64,000 nt of DNA. Source: Mycobacterium sp. HUMS_12744610. Its GTDB lineage: Bacteria; Actinomycetota; Actinomycetes; Mycobacteriales; Mycobacteriaceae. How positions within the stretch are numbered: position 1 is the stretch's first letter; every line of letters begins with the position of its first letter. A program made the translations under genes and the position numbers. This document shows positions 9,130 through 17,227 of the stretch, piece after piece. The DNA is taken from the NCBI RefSeq assembly GCF_041206865.1, contig NZ_JBGEDP010000001.1, forward strand, positions 5,766,001-5,830,000, written 5' to 3'. The notes below the pieces were generated by a model that did not search any database, had not been told where the DNA came from, and saw nothing but the letters and a program-made list of their open reading frames with translations.

Positions 9130-9870
9130 TCAGCGGATCTGCAGGCATTGGCCGCCGTCGACGACGAGCTCCGAGCCGGTGATGAACGCCGCCGCGTCGG
9201 AGACCAGAAACGCGACGGCGTCGGCGATTTCGGCGGGGCGGCCGAGCCGGCCGAACATCGCCGTCGCGGCCAGCCGGGTCTGGGTGGCCGCGTCGAGCAT
9301 CGGCGTCGCCACCGGCCCGGGGAACACGGCGTTGACCCGGATGCCTGACGGGCCCAGCTCGGCCGCGGCGGTCTGGGTCAGCCCCCGCAGCGCCCACTTG
9401 GCCGAACCGTAGGCGGCGTGCCGCGGGAACGGGCGGATCGCGCCCGTGCTGCAGATGTTGACGACCGACGGTTGCGGCGCGGCGCGCAGCCGCGGCAGGG
9501 CGGCCCGGATCCCCAGGAACGCCCCCAGACAGTTGACGCGCCAAGAGTTTTCGAACCCCTCGGGGGTTTCCTGGTCGAGCGCGGCCCGGTGCAGCACGCC
9601 GGCGCTGTTGACCAGCGCGCTCAGCGCGCCGAAGCGCTCGGCGACACGGTCGACGGCGGCCCGCCACTGCTCCGGTGAGGTGACGTCGAGTTCGAGCGCG
9701 AGCACCGCGTCGTCGCCCAGCCCGTCCACGGCGGCCAGAAGTTCGCCGATGCGCCGGTCGCAGGCGGCCACCGAAAACCCCTCGGCGCGCAGCCGCCGGG
9801 CGATGGCCCAGCCCTGCCCGCCGGCTGCGCCGGTCACCAGCGCAACCGGACGGTTCGTGTCGTCGCTCAC
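9130..9870 (-). CDS. Short-chain dehydrogenase/reductase
   Basis: A 246-residue classical SDR. It has a Rossmann glycine motif (TGAAGGQGWA), an NSAG motif, the catalytic Ser-Tyr-Lys (ICSTGAIRPFPRHAAYGSAKW) and the C-terminal GSELVVDGGQ signature. It oxidises or reduces a hydroxyl/keto group with NAD(P). The start is GTG at 9870 (MSDDTNRPVALVTG), overlapping the aldolase stop by four bases (GTGA), which indicates coupled translation. The long open frame that extends upstream through the aldolase is a shadow. Confidence 0.87.
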   Translation of the reverse strand: MSDDTNRPVALVTGAAGGQGWAIARRLRAEGFSVAACDRRIGELLAAVDGLGDDAVLALELDVTSPEQWRAAVDRVAERFGALSALVNSAGVLHRAALDQETPEGFENSWRVNCLGAFLGIRAALPRLRAAPQPSVVNICSTGAIRPFPRHAAYGSAKWALRGLTQTAAAELGPSGIRVNAVFPGPVATPMLDAATQTRLAATAMFGRLGRPAEIADAVAFLVSDAAAFITGSELVVDGGQCLQIR

Positions 9871-10634
9871 TTTCCCGTGACCTCCCGAGCCTCCCGGAGG
9901 TACTCCGCCGCACCCCTGCGCAGCGCCTGCGATTCGGCGGCCAGCGTGATCATCTGGAATCCCAGCTCTGCCATGGCCCGCCCGGCCCGGCCGTCCCCGG
10001 CGTGGATACCGGTGACCAGGCCCGCGTCCGCGGCGGTGCGGTGCGCGCGCACGATCGCGTCGAGCACCTGCGGCTGTCGGGTCGCCCCGACCGGGTCGGC
10101 GCCCAGGGAGATCGCCAGATCGGCTGGACCGACGTAGATTCCGGTGAGGCCGTCGACGGCGCAGATCCGGTCGAGGTCGGACAGCGCCGCGGCGGTCTTG
10201 ATCATCGCGAACACGCTCACCCGCGACTCGTGCGCCCTCGGGTCGAGGCCCAGCCCGGCGCGCAGCGGGCCGAAGCTGCGCACGCCGGCCGGTGGATAGC
10301 GGGTTGCGGCCACGGCCGCGGCGGCCTGCTCGGCCGACTCGATCATCGCGATGACGACGGCGTCGGCGCCGGCGTCGAGCACCCGCCCGATCGGCGCGGC
10401 GCCGGCGTCGGGCAGCCGGACCACCGTGCCGATCGGCACCTGTTCGACGTTCCGCAGCGCGCCGGCGATGTCGGCGTCGTCGAGGTAGCCGTGTTGCGCG
10501 TCGAATCCGACGTAATCGTAACCGGCGCGGGCGAATTCGACCGGTCCGAGCCACGTCGGGCCGGTGAGCCAGCCGCCCCAGGCCGGGCCGCCGCAGCTCA
10601 GTGCCCGTTGCAGGTTGCTGTCCGGCGTGCTCAT
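9867..10634 (-). CDS. HpcH/HpaI-family class II aldolase/citrate lyase
   Basis: A 255-residue TIM-barrel aldolase. Seen are YDYVGFDAQHGYLDD (the family's D-x-x-HG base/phosphate region), VRLPD, metal-ligand E in AMIESAEQ, and the D of YVGPADLAISLG. The family cleaves 2-keto-3-deoxy acids to pyruvate plus an aldehyde, using a divalent metal. Start ATG at 10634 overlaps the stop of the upstream dehydrogenase (ATGA). Placed with an enolase-type dehydratase, it suggests dehydration of a hydroxy-acid followed by retro-aldol cleavage, but no substrate is proven. Confidence 0.88.
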   Translation of the reverse strand: MSTPDSNLQRALSCGGPAWGGWLTGPTWLGPVEFARAGYDYVGFDAQHGYLDDADIAGALRNVEQVPIGTVVRLPDAGAAPIGRVLDAGADAVVIAMIESAEQAAAAVAATRYPPAGVRSFGPLRAGLGLDPRAHESRVSVFAMIKTAAALSDLDRICAVDGLTGIYVGPADLAISLGADPVGATRQPQVLDAIVRAHRTAADAGLVTGIHAGDGRAGRAMAELGFQMITLAAESQALRRGAAEYLREAREVTGK

Positions 10635-11599
10635 TCCGCGACCGCGATCTTGATGCGCGCCGGGTCGGGAAGGCAGGCCAGGTCGAATGCGGCCTGGACG
10701 TCGTCGACGCCGAAGGTGTGGGTGAGGTAGGCGCCCAACAGCCCGGGATGATCGGCGGCGAACACCCCGGCCGTGTTCAGCATCCGCCGCCGGTCCAGTG
10801 TCACACCGGATTTCAGCGTCAGGTTGTTGCGCAGCATGGTGCGCATGCTGATCGGGTAGGCGTCGTCGTCGGCGACGCCGAAGTAGAACACCGTGGCGCC
10901 TGGTGCCGCGGCGGCGACGGCGTGGTTCAGGGTGGCCACCTGGTGTCCGACGGCCTCGATCACCACGTCGGCGCGGTCGCCGGCGGCCAGCCGGCCGACC
11001 CACCGGTCACTGGTGGCGCGCACCGCGTCGTCGACCCCGAATTCGGTTGCGACGCCGCGCCGGTCGACCGGGTCGACACCGGTGACGCGTCGCGCCCCGG
11101 CGACCTTGGCGACGTAGGAGAACAGCAGCCCGATCGAGCCCTGGCCGATGACGGCGACGTGGCGGCCGGCCAGGTCCGGCAGTTGTTCGCAGGCGTACAG
11201 AACGCAGGCCAGCGGTTGCAGCCCGACGGCCTGCGCGGGGGTGAGAGACGGGTCGTAGGGCGCCAGCCCGTCGCCGTCGCTGATCACGCGTTCCATCATG
11301 CCGTCGAACCCGGAGGCCCAGCCCACCACGCGGTCACCGGCCCGGTGGTCGCGGTGGCGGCTGGCGATCACCTCGCCGGCCACTTCGTGGAGCGGGAAGC
11401 CGTCCTTCTCCGCCGCGCCCGGGCCGTCGTCGCCGGGAATCCGGCCCCGCACCCCGCGGAACGCCGGCAGGTCGCTGCCGCAGACCCCGGCGGCCAGGAA
11501 CCGCAGCAGCACTTGGCCTTCCGCCAGCCCCTCGGGCGTTTTGGCGGGGATCGACGTCCGTTCGAAGGCGTAGGGGGCCACGATCCGGTAGGACCACAC
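10631..11599 (-). CDS. Zinc-type medium-chain alcohol dehydrogenase
   Basis: A 322-residue MDR-family oxidoreductase. The catalytic-zinc Cys lies in AAGVCGSDLP, the His/Glu pair in FPLHEVAGEV, and the nucleotide motif is VIGQGSIGLL. The four-cysteine structural-zinc loop of classical ADHs appears to be missing, as in sorbitol or galactitol-type relatives. GTG start at 11599, only 1 bp after the P450 stop. It probably oxidises an alcohol or sugar-acid intermediate with NAD(P). Part of the overlapping operon beginning at 14052. Confidence 0.84.
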   Translation of the reverse strand: MWSYRIVAPYAFERTSIPAKTPEGLAEGQVLLRFLAAGVCGSDLPAFRGVRGRIPGDDGPGAAEKDGFPLHEVAGEVIASRHRDHRAGDRVVGWASGFDGMMERVISDGDGLAPYDPSLTPAQAVGLQPLACVLYACEQLPDLAGRHVAVIGQGSIGLLFSYVAKVAGARRVTGVDPVDRRGVATEFGVDDAVRATSDRWVGRLAAGDRADVVIEAVGHQVATLNHAVAAAAPGATVFYFGVADDDAYPISMRTMLRNNLTLKSGVTLDRRRMLNTAGVFAADHPGLLGAYLTHTFGVDDVQAAFDLACLPDPARIKIAVAE

Positions 11600-11600
11600 G

Positions 11601-12821
11601 TCAGACCTCCACCGGGATCTTGTTCCATCCCCATTGGAAGCTGGACGGCAGCCGGGTGGCGTCCTCGTCCCGGATCGCGTAGTCGGGCACCCGGCGCAGC
11701 CATTCGGTCACCAGCACGTCGATTTCCAGCCTGGCCAGGTGGTAGCCGACGCAGAAGTGCTGTCCGCGGCCGAAGGCCAGGGAACGCTTCACGGGCCGGT
11801 TCCAGACGAACTCGTCAGGGTCGGGGTACTCCCGTTCGTCGCGGGCGGCCGAGGCCAGCAGGGTGATGATGCGCTGGCCCGGCTCGAGGGTGTGGCCGTG
11901 CAGGCCGAAGGGTTTGCGCACCGTGCGCGCGAACCACTGTGCGGGCGCGCAGAACCGGATCATCTCCTCGCACACGAGCGGGACGTTGGTGGCCGGATCG
12001 GCGCGCACGGCGGCCAGTTGGTCGGGCCGCCGGCGCAGCTCCCACAGTCCGTGGGCGACGATCTTGGGCACCGTTTCGGTCCCGCCGATGAAGATGCACA
12101 GCATCTGGGTCGCGACCTCGACGTCGGACAGGGCGCTGCCGTCGGGCAGCCGGTAGCCGAGCAGCCCGTCGACGACCGGCAGCGCGCCCGTCGAGCGGCC
12201 GGCTCGGCGGGCCTCGACGACCGGCACCAGGAACTCCAGGTAATTGGGCCGCGCCTCGGCGGTGTCCACCCCGACGCCGGGCTCGGCCAGGCTGCCCGCG
12301 TTGACCGCGGCCAGCACCTGCGGCGCGAGATCAGTTGGGATTCCCAGTAATTCGCATACCATCGACGCCGCAACGATGCCGCCGTAGTCCTGGGTCAGGT
12401 CGAACGAGCCCCGCGGCAGCAGTAGGTCGAGCCGTTCGCCGGCCAGCGCGCGGATCCGGTCCGCCAGTGCGGCGACGGGCCTGGGGCGCAACGGCTGTGA
12501 GTGCGCGCGGCGGATCTCGCCGTACAGGCCGGCGTCGAAGACCGCGTGAAACGGCAACGGGTGCAACGGCGGATCCGCGACCGGCCCGCTGTTGTGCTCG
12601 GCCAGCACCGACGCCGCGGGCAGCGTGCCCTCCGAGGCTACGAAGGTGCCGTCGTTGACCTCCAGCACCCGCCAGATGTCCTCGAAGCGGGACAGGGCGT
12701 AGGTGTCCCACTGCGGCATGTAGTACAGCGGATGCTCGTCGCGCAGGATCCGGTAGTACGGCAACGGGTTTGCCATCACCTCGGCGTCGAACGGGTCGTA
12801 GGCGAAGGCGGGCCGTCGCAT
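11601..12821 (-). CDS. Cytochrome P450 monooxygenase
   Basis: A 406-residue P450. The heme-binding loop is FGRGQHFCVG near residue 350, the ExxR motif lies in CEEMIRF, and the I-helix oxygen site reads IGGTETVPK. The length is typical of soluble actinobacterial P450s that use ferredoxin partners; no ferredoxin gene is seen nearby. The ATG at 12821 overlaps the upstream stop by one base (TGATG). It likely hydroxylates a hydrophobic pathway substrate. The CYP family number cannot be assigned by eye. Confidence 0.92.
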   Translation of the reverse strand: MRRPAFAYDPFDAEVMANPLPYYRILRDEHPLYYMPQWDTYALSRFEDIWRVLEVNDGTFVASEGTLPAASVLAEHNSGPVADPPLHPLPFHAVFDAGLYGEIRRAHSQPLRPRPVAALADRIRALAGERLDLLLPRGSFDLTQDYGGIVAASMVCELLGIPTDLAPQVLAAVNAGSLAEPGVGVDTAEARPNYLEFLVPVVEARRAGRSTGALPVVDGLLGYRLPDGSALSDVEVATQMLCIFIGGTETVPKIVAHGLWELRRRPDQLAAVRADPATNVPLVCEEMIRFCAPAQWFARTVRKPFGLHGHTLEPGQRIITLLASAARDEREYPDPDEFVWNRPVKRSLAFGRGQHFCVGYHLARLEIDVLVTEWLRRVPDYAIRDEDATRLPSSFQWGWNKIPVEV

Positions 12822-13525
12822 CACTGCAGCGGCGAGGGCGGTAGGGCCTGCAGGATCGAGTCCTCCCAGCCGTCGCGCAGCGCCGGGGCCAGGCTCATCC
12901 AGGTGACGATCTCGGCCGGTGGGCTCTCCTTCCAGGAGGGGTAGTGGTTGGCGAAGCACTCCCAGCCGCCGTCCAGGGCCCAGTAGTGGATCACCTCGTT
13001 GTAGCGGAAGGTGGTGGTGAACGAGCCCAGCCAGCGCTTGCCGGTGCGCTCCGACCACGGCACGTAGAGCCGCTCCAGCTCGCGGATGTAGTCGTCCTGG
13101 CGGCCGGGTTTGGTCTGCATGATCTCCTGAATTACCAGCGGCGCGGTGAATCCGGCGTCGCGCAGCTGGGCCAGCGTCTTGTTGCTGGGACCCGGGTACA
13201 TGATCCGGCCCTCGCCCGAGGCGCCGGTGTCGGCCAGGAACCCCGACCACGTGCCCGCCGCGGCCTCGTGGCTGCCGCCGCGCGCCTGGGCGGCCCCGAT
13301 CCGGGAGTAGTCGGCGAAGCCGTCGATCTCCCAGATGACCGTCACCTGCGGCCAGTGGCCGTTGTAGGGGGTGGTCTCCCAGAGCCCGAACAGCCGGGCC
13401 CCCAGCTCGTGCATCATCGGCTGGTAGGTGTCGGTGAAGACCTCGGTGAAACCGTCGCCGCGCCCGGAGCCCAGGGCGATGGTCTGGTGCAGGTAGAGCA
13501 GCGTATGGCCGTAGTACTTCTTCAT
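12821..13525 (-). CDS. NIPSNAP/EthD-like dimeric alpha-beta barrel protein
   Basis: A 234-residue protein that appears to contain two similar halves, each with an opening strand and a helix of the EthD/NIPSNAP type. The first is residues 1-95 (KKYYGHTLLYLHQTIALGSG, then WPQVTVIWEIDGF). The second is about 125-220 (PLVIQEIMQTKPGRQDDYI, then VIHYWALDGGWECFANHYPSW). Such domains often assist P450 pathways or bind hydrophobic ligands. It is directly upstream of the P450 and its start overlaps the preceding stop (ATGA). Function is unassigned; a partner or carrier for the P450 is inference. Confidence 0.6.
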   Translation of the reverse strand: MKKYYGHTLLYLHQTIALGSGRGDGFTEVFTDTYQPMMHELGARLFGLWETTPYNGHWPQVTVIWEIDGFADYSRIGAAQARGGSHEAAAGTWSGFLADTGASGEGRIMYPGPSNKTLAQLRDAGFTAPLVIQEIMQTKPGRQDDYIRELERLYVPWSERTGKRWLGSFTTTFRYNEVIHYWALDGGWECFANHYPSWKESPPAEIVTWMSLAPALRDGWEDSILQALPPSPLQ

Positions 13526-14052
13526 CGCTCGGGCCGGACCAGCAGTGGTTCGGTCAAACCGACCGTGTCGCAAGGGATTCCGGCAGCCAACAGGGCATGG
13601 CCCTTGAACGTCCGGGCCGCCGCGCTGAGCACGTGCGGGGCCCGGCTCATCGCTCGGTCCACGTTCAGCGGCCACCCGTCACCCCACAGCGCAACCTCGG
13701 TCAGCCGGCCGTCCAGGGACGCCAGCACCCGGTCCCGCACGCGCGGGTCGGCGCGGAACGCCGCGGCGCTGACGGCCAGGCTCTCATCGGCGATCTCGGT
13801 CTCGTACCACCCGGACCGGCAATCCGACACCCGGGCGCCGAGGATCCGCAGTGCGCGGGTGTCGCAGTTGTGCGGCAGCCGCACGGTTACCTCCCATCCG
13901 GCCATCACGCGGTCGTAGAGCCAGCCCCCGGCCGATTGGACGACGTCGGCGGCGCCGGCCGCGACGACGTCGAGCCGGTAGCGCAGCGAGGCGGTGGTCC
14001 GTGCGGGGGTGACCCGGCCGCTCGCGCGCACGTCGAACGTTGAAGTGACCAT
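13522..14052 (-). CDS. Conserved hypothetical protein, first gene of the catabolic operon
   Basis: A 176-residue soluble protein I do not recognise. It lacks a signal peptide and membrane segments. Noticeable stretches are AGGWLYDRVMAGWEVTVRLP, CDTRALRILGARVSD and TFKGHALLAAGIPCDTVGLTEPLLV. I chose ATG at 14052 (MVTSTFDVRASGR) over the frame start at 14073. It heads the operon that runs through the NIPSNAP-like protein, P450 and dehydrogenases, and a 26-bp motif copy lies 80 bp upstream. The name should remain hypothetical. Confidence 0.75.
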   Translation of the reverse strand: MVTSTFDVRASGRVTPARTTASLRYRLDVVAAGAADVVQSAGGWLYDRVMAGWEVTVRLPHNCDTRALRILGARVSDCRSGWYETEIADESLAVSAAAFRADPRVRDRVLASLDGRLTEVALWGDGWPLNVDRAMSRAPHVLSAAARTFKGHALLAAGIPCDTVGLTEPLLVRPER

Positions 14053-14131
14053 CAATCCATTCCTCACCGCCACACGCCGGGAGGGGCTGACGTGTCGGCG
14101 CTTGCGTTGGGATGCGACTCACCCGACAGCG

Positions 14132-14157
14132 TGACACTTTGGCATAAATTTGTAAAG
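14132..14157. promoter_or_regulatory. Putative operator, copy 1 of the 26-bp TGACACTTT-N8-TTTGTAAAG motif
   Basis: Left arm TGACACTTT (14132-14140), eight variable bases and right arm TTTGTAAAG (14149-14157). The same arms with the same spacing occur twice more in the window. This copy lies 80 bp upstream of the gene starting at 14052 and between it and the end of the CoA-transferase gene. The inner ACA...TGT symmetry resembles a dimeric repressor site. TetR at 22037-22576 is the nearest candidate binder (inference). Confidence 0.7.
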
Positions 14158-14172
14158 GTCTGGCCGGGCGGG

Positions 14173-15342
14173 TCACGAGCCGCGGCGCGCCTCGAGTTCG
14201 GCAAGGATCTCGTCGGTGTGCTGGCCCAGTTGCGGTGCGCCAGAACGCGGTGCCCACGGCGTGCCGTGGAAGTCCGCCGGCGTGGCCACCATCGCCACGC
14301 CGGCCGCGCCGTCGGGCACGTCGACGATGCCGCCGGCGGCGTGGAACTGCTCGTCGGCGACGACGTCCTCGAGCGTGTTGACCGGTGACCAGAAGAAGTC
14401 CGGTTCGGCGGCGAAGGCCCGCGCCCATTCCTCGAGCGGGCGGGTCGCGAAGATCTCGTCGAGCGCGGCGATCAGCGGCACCGCATTCCGGGCGCGGGCG
14501 CGAGCGTCCTCGAATCGCGGGTCGGTCAACCACTCCGGGCGGCCCACGGCGCGGCACAGCGCGGGCCAGTGCCGGTCGGCCTCGAGTCCGACGATCCAGA
14601 ACCGGCGCCCGTCCCCGGCGGTGTAGTTGTTCATGCACGGGTTGCCCATCGATTCGCGCTGCCCGATGGCGATCTGCTGGCCGGTCAACAGGTAGGTGTT
14701 CAGGTCGAAGCTCACGGTGTAGGCGCCCTGCCGGTACAGGGAGGTGCTCACCAGTTGGCCGGTTCCGGTGCGTTCGCGGGCGATCAGGGCAGCACAGATG
14801 GCCGCGGTCAGGGTCATCCCGGCCGAGTGGTCGCCCATGCCGCCCCGCTGGAACGGCGGCGTGTCGCCGGGCCGGGTGAGCAGGTGCGCCAGCCCGGCGC
14901 GGGACCAGAACGCGGCCACGTCGTAGGCGGCCCGGTCGGCGCCGGGCCCGGTCTCGCCGTAGCCGGTGATCAGGCCGTAAACCAGCCGGGGGTGGCGGGC
15001 CGACACCGACTCGTAGTCCAGGCCCAGCCGACCCAGGGCGGCGGAGCGCACGTTGGTCACGAAAACGTCGGCGCCGGCAAGTAACTCGAAGGCGGTGTCG
15101 CGGCCCGCCGCGGTGGTCAGGTCCAGCACGATGCTGCGCTTGGAGCGGTTGTCCATCTCGAACGGGGGGTTGACCCCGAGGTCGCAGCCCAGCATCCGGC
15201 CGAACATGCGGCCCGGGTCGCCGGCCGGCGGCTCGATCTTGACGACGTCGGCGCCCCAGTCGGCCAGGATGGCCCCGGCGGCCGGGCCGGCCACCCAGAC
15301 CCCGAGTTCGACGACTTTGATGCCCTCCACCGGTCCCGCCAT
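14173..15342 (-). CDS. Class III CoA-transferase (CaiB/BaiF family)
   Basis: A 389-residue protein of the formyl-CoA/carnitine CoA-transferase family. It has the N-terminal GIKVVELGVWVAGPAAGAILADWGADV, EPPAGDPGR, the NRSKRSIVLDL motif and the probable catalytic Asp in GGMGDHSAGMT. These enzymes move CoA between acids without ATP. Start ATG at 15342 (MAGPVEG). It probably activates the acid substrate for the acyl-CoA dehydrogenase and thioesterases encoded nearby. The operon with the operator follows it on the same strand after a 120-bp gap. Confidence 0.9.
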   Translation of the reverse strand: MAGPVEGIKVVELGVWVAGPAAGAILADWGADVVKIEPPAGDPGRMFGRMLGCDLGVNPPFEMDNRSKRSIVLDLTTAAGRDTAFELLAGADVFVTNVRSAALGRLGLDYESVSARHPRLVYGLITGYGETGPGADRAAYDVAAFWSRAGLAHLLTRPGDTPPFQRGGMGDHSAGMTLTAAICAALIARERTGTGQLVSTSLYRQGAYTVSFDLNTYLLTGQQIAIGQRESMGNPCMNNYTAGDGRRFWIVGLEADRHWPALCRAVGRPEWLTDPRFEDARARARNAVPLIAALDEIFATRPLEEWARAFAAEPDFFWSPVNTLEDVVADEQFHAAGGIVDVPDGAAGVAMVATPADFHGTPWAPRSGAPQLGQHTDEILAELEARRGS

Positions 15343-15423
15343 GGGTAAGTTCCTACTCCGCGGTGCCGGTGGGTGCCGGTGGCGGGTCCCCGGCGACACG
15401 TGTCGGGGACCCGCCGCGCTGCC

Positions 15424-16161
15424 TCAGGAGACCGGCACCTGGGGCGCGTTCGCCGCCACCGGGATGACGCCCGGCGCCGCCGGGCTCGGTACCACGGGGT
15501 TGGGCACCACAGGGTTGGGCGCCAGGGGGCTCAAGCCCGGCGCCTGCAGCGGGCTCGGAGCCGCGGGGCTCAACCCCGGCACCTGCAGCGGGCTCGGAGC
15601 CGCGGGGCTCAACCCCGGCACCTGCAGCGGGCTCGGAGCCGCGGGGCTCAACCCCGGCACCTGCAGCGGGCTCGGAGCCGCGGGGCTCAACCCCGGCAGC
15701 TGCAACGGCAGCGGCATGCCCGAGTTGCCGCCCAACCCCCCTAGCACGGAGGGCATCTGGCCGTTGGCCAGCGACGTCATGACACCCGGGCATTCCGCCT
15801 GTATCGCCATGCTGGCGACGGCCCCGACCATCTCTGGCGGCAGGCCCGGCTTGCCCGAAAGCTGCGACGCGATCGTGGCCAATTGGGCGCCGGGCTGCAC
15901 CAACATCGGGCACAGCGACTGCCCGATCCCGGCGAGGGTGTCGTTGAAGGAACCGCCGCCCGTCCCGGCGCCGCCGAGCACGCTGGTGATGGGGTCGGTA
16001 GGCGGGTCGGCATGCGCGGGCGCCAGCGACATCGCGCCGGCGGCGGCGACGCCCGCCGTCACCGCGAGCGGGCGCAGCGCCGCGAATGCGGCCGGGCGGA
16101 CCCAGGAGGCGCGGCGCACCAACTGCTCGACCCAGGGGGGATACATCATCAGTGCGGTCAT
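15424..16161 (-). CDS. Secreted protein with proline-rich 13-residue tandem repeats
   Basis: A 245-residue protein. An N-terminal signal peptide ends at an AHA-like cleavage site (SLAPAHADPPTD). A conserved domain at about 40-120 has two cysteines (SLCPMLVQPG; AECPGVMTS). The C-terminus repeats LQVPGLSPAAPSP four times with degenerate flanks. ATG at 16161 is preceded by GAGGAG about 7 bp upstream, which decides the start over 16212. It is likely exported to the cell wall; repeats of this kind vary between strains. No enzymatic function is visible. It resembles mycobacterial secreted proline-rich proteins only in a general way. Confidence 0.8.
   Translation of the reverse strand: MTALMMYPPWVEQLVRRASWVRPAAFAALRPLAVTAGVAAAGAMSLAPAHADPPTDPITSVLGGAGTGGGSFNDTLAGIGQSLCPMLVQPGAQLATIASQLSGKPGLPPEMVGAVASMAIQAECPGVMTSLANGQMPSVLGGLGGNSGMPLPLQLPGLSPAAPSPLQVPGLSPAAPSPLQVPGLSPAAPSPLQVPGLSPAAPSPLQAPGLSPLAPNPVVPNPVVPSPAAPGVIPVAANAPQVPVS
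15544..15699. repeat. Four 39-bp direct tandem repeats inside the secreted protein gene
   Basis: Units start at 15544, 15583, 15622 and 15661 with CTGCAGCGGGCTCGGAGCCG. They are almost identical at the DNA level and encode 13 residues each. Degenerate copies flank them on both sides. The near identity indicates recent slippage or conversion, making this a VNTR candidate that keeps the reading frame. Confidence 0.95.
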
Positions 16162-16471
16162 TCGTCGCTCCTCAGCGGTCTTGGAAAGTGCATCAGCACC
16201 AATCCATTTCACTTTGGTAACACTGATCGCCTTACGTCACGTTTGCAACACGATCGGGTCAAGGGTTGTGATCTGAGCGTTTCCTTACCGTTGTCACAAC
16301 GGCGGCCGTGCGACGCTGCGCGGTTCGCTACCGGCCGCCCGAGCGCCGGTATGGCAGGAGTGGCCACTACGGACGGCACGGGCCGGCTTCGCCGGCAGCG
16401 GCGACCGACGGGCCGGACTGTGGGTTTAATAAGAGATATCCGCCGAAACTCTCATTGCCCCAAGGAGCGCC
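16162..16471. promoter_or_regulatory. 310-bp divergent intergenic region
   Basis: Lies between the divergent starts of the secreted repeat protein and the DUF427 protein. It contains an AT-richer stretch near 16200-16290 (CACTTTGGTAACACTG, GTTTGCAACACGATCG) that probably holds promoters for both genes. GGGTTTAATAAGAGATAT at 16420-16437 may be part of the DUF427 gene promoter. No protein or RNA gene is supported here. Confidence 0.45.
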
Positions 16472-17161
16472 ATGACCCTGGTCGCCGGACGTGGCCCGCT
16501 CAGCAGCGACCCGGCCGGGCGGTTTTGGCCCCCGCTGCCCGGCGAGGTGTTCGGCGAGATGGTTTACGTCGAGCCGCACCCGCGGCGGGTGCAGGCCTTC
16601 CGCGCCGGGCGCCCGGTGCTCGACACCGAACGGGCGCTGCTGGTGCACCGCCGGGGCCGCCCGCTCAGTTACGCCTTCCCGGCCGACGAGGCGGCCGCGC
16701 TGCCGACCGAGCCCGAGCCGGCGGCGCCGGGCTTCGTCCACGTCCCTTGGGACGCGGTCGACACCTGGCTGGAGGAGGGCCGCGAACTCGTGCACTACCC
16801 GCCGAACCCGTACCACCGCGTGGACTGCCGCCCGACGAAGCGCCGCCTGCGCGTCGCGGTGCACGGCGCCGTGCTGGTCGACACCGACGACACGGTGGTC
16901 GTGTTCGAGACGGCGCTCGCGCCGCGGCTCTACGTCGATCCCGCCCTGGTCGACACCGCCGCGCTGCGGCGCTCACAGACCTCGAGTTACTGCAACTACA
17001 AAGGCTTCGCGACATACTGGTCCGCCGTCGTGGGCGGGCGGGTCGTCGACGACATCGCCTGGAGCTACCCGGACCCGCCCCCGGAAAGCCTGCCCATCAA
17101 GGGCTTTCTCAGCTTCGACGAGACGCGCGTCGAGTTGCTGGCCGAGCTGCCGGCCACCTAG
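16472..17161 (+). CDS. DUF427 domain protein
   Basis: A 229-residue protein. The DUF427 module is clear in the C-terminal half (RLRVAVHGAVLVDTDDTVVVFETALAPRLYV, SSYCNYKGFATYWSA, DDIAWSYPDPPPESLPIKGFLSFDE). The N-terminal half (VYVEPHPRRVQAFRAGRPVLDTERALLVHR) looks like a divergent second copy. DUF427 proteins are small soluble proteins of unknown reaction. The ATG is well placed after AAGGAGCGCC. A second, shorter DUF427 protein is at 58632-59012. Confidence 0.85.
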   Translation: MTLVAGRGPLSSDPAGRFWPPLPGEVFGEMVYVEPHPRRVQAFRAGRPVLDTERALLVHRRGRPLSYAFPADEAAALPTEPEPAAPGFVHVPWDAVDTWLEEGRELVHYPPNPYHRVDCRPTKRRLRVAVHGAVLVDTDDTVVVFETALAPRLYVDPALVDTAALRRSQTSSYCNYKGFATYWSAVVGGRVVDDIAWSYPDPPPESLPIKGFLSFDETRVELLAELPAT

Positions 17162-17224
17162 CCGCGAAAGTGCAACCGGCAAAGCATATCCCGAGTGGCG
17201 CCGTCGGGAGTAGCACTCTCGCGG
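17162..17224. terminator. Palindromic element between convergent genes (copy A)
   Basis: Arms CCGCGAAAGTGC (17162-17173) and GCACTCTCGCGG (17213-17224) pair at 11 of 12 positions around a 39-bp loop. It fills the 66-bp gap between the DUF427 and acyl-CoA dehydrogenase genes, which converge. There is no U-tract. A bidirectional transcript-ending or RNA-stabilising hairpin is inferred. Confidence 0.6.
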
Positions 17225-17227
17225 GCG

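Noticed and set aside
15544..15699. Possible CRISPR array
   Set aside because: The repeats are contiguous with no spacers, keep a 13-residue coding period and lie in a secreted protein gene.
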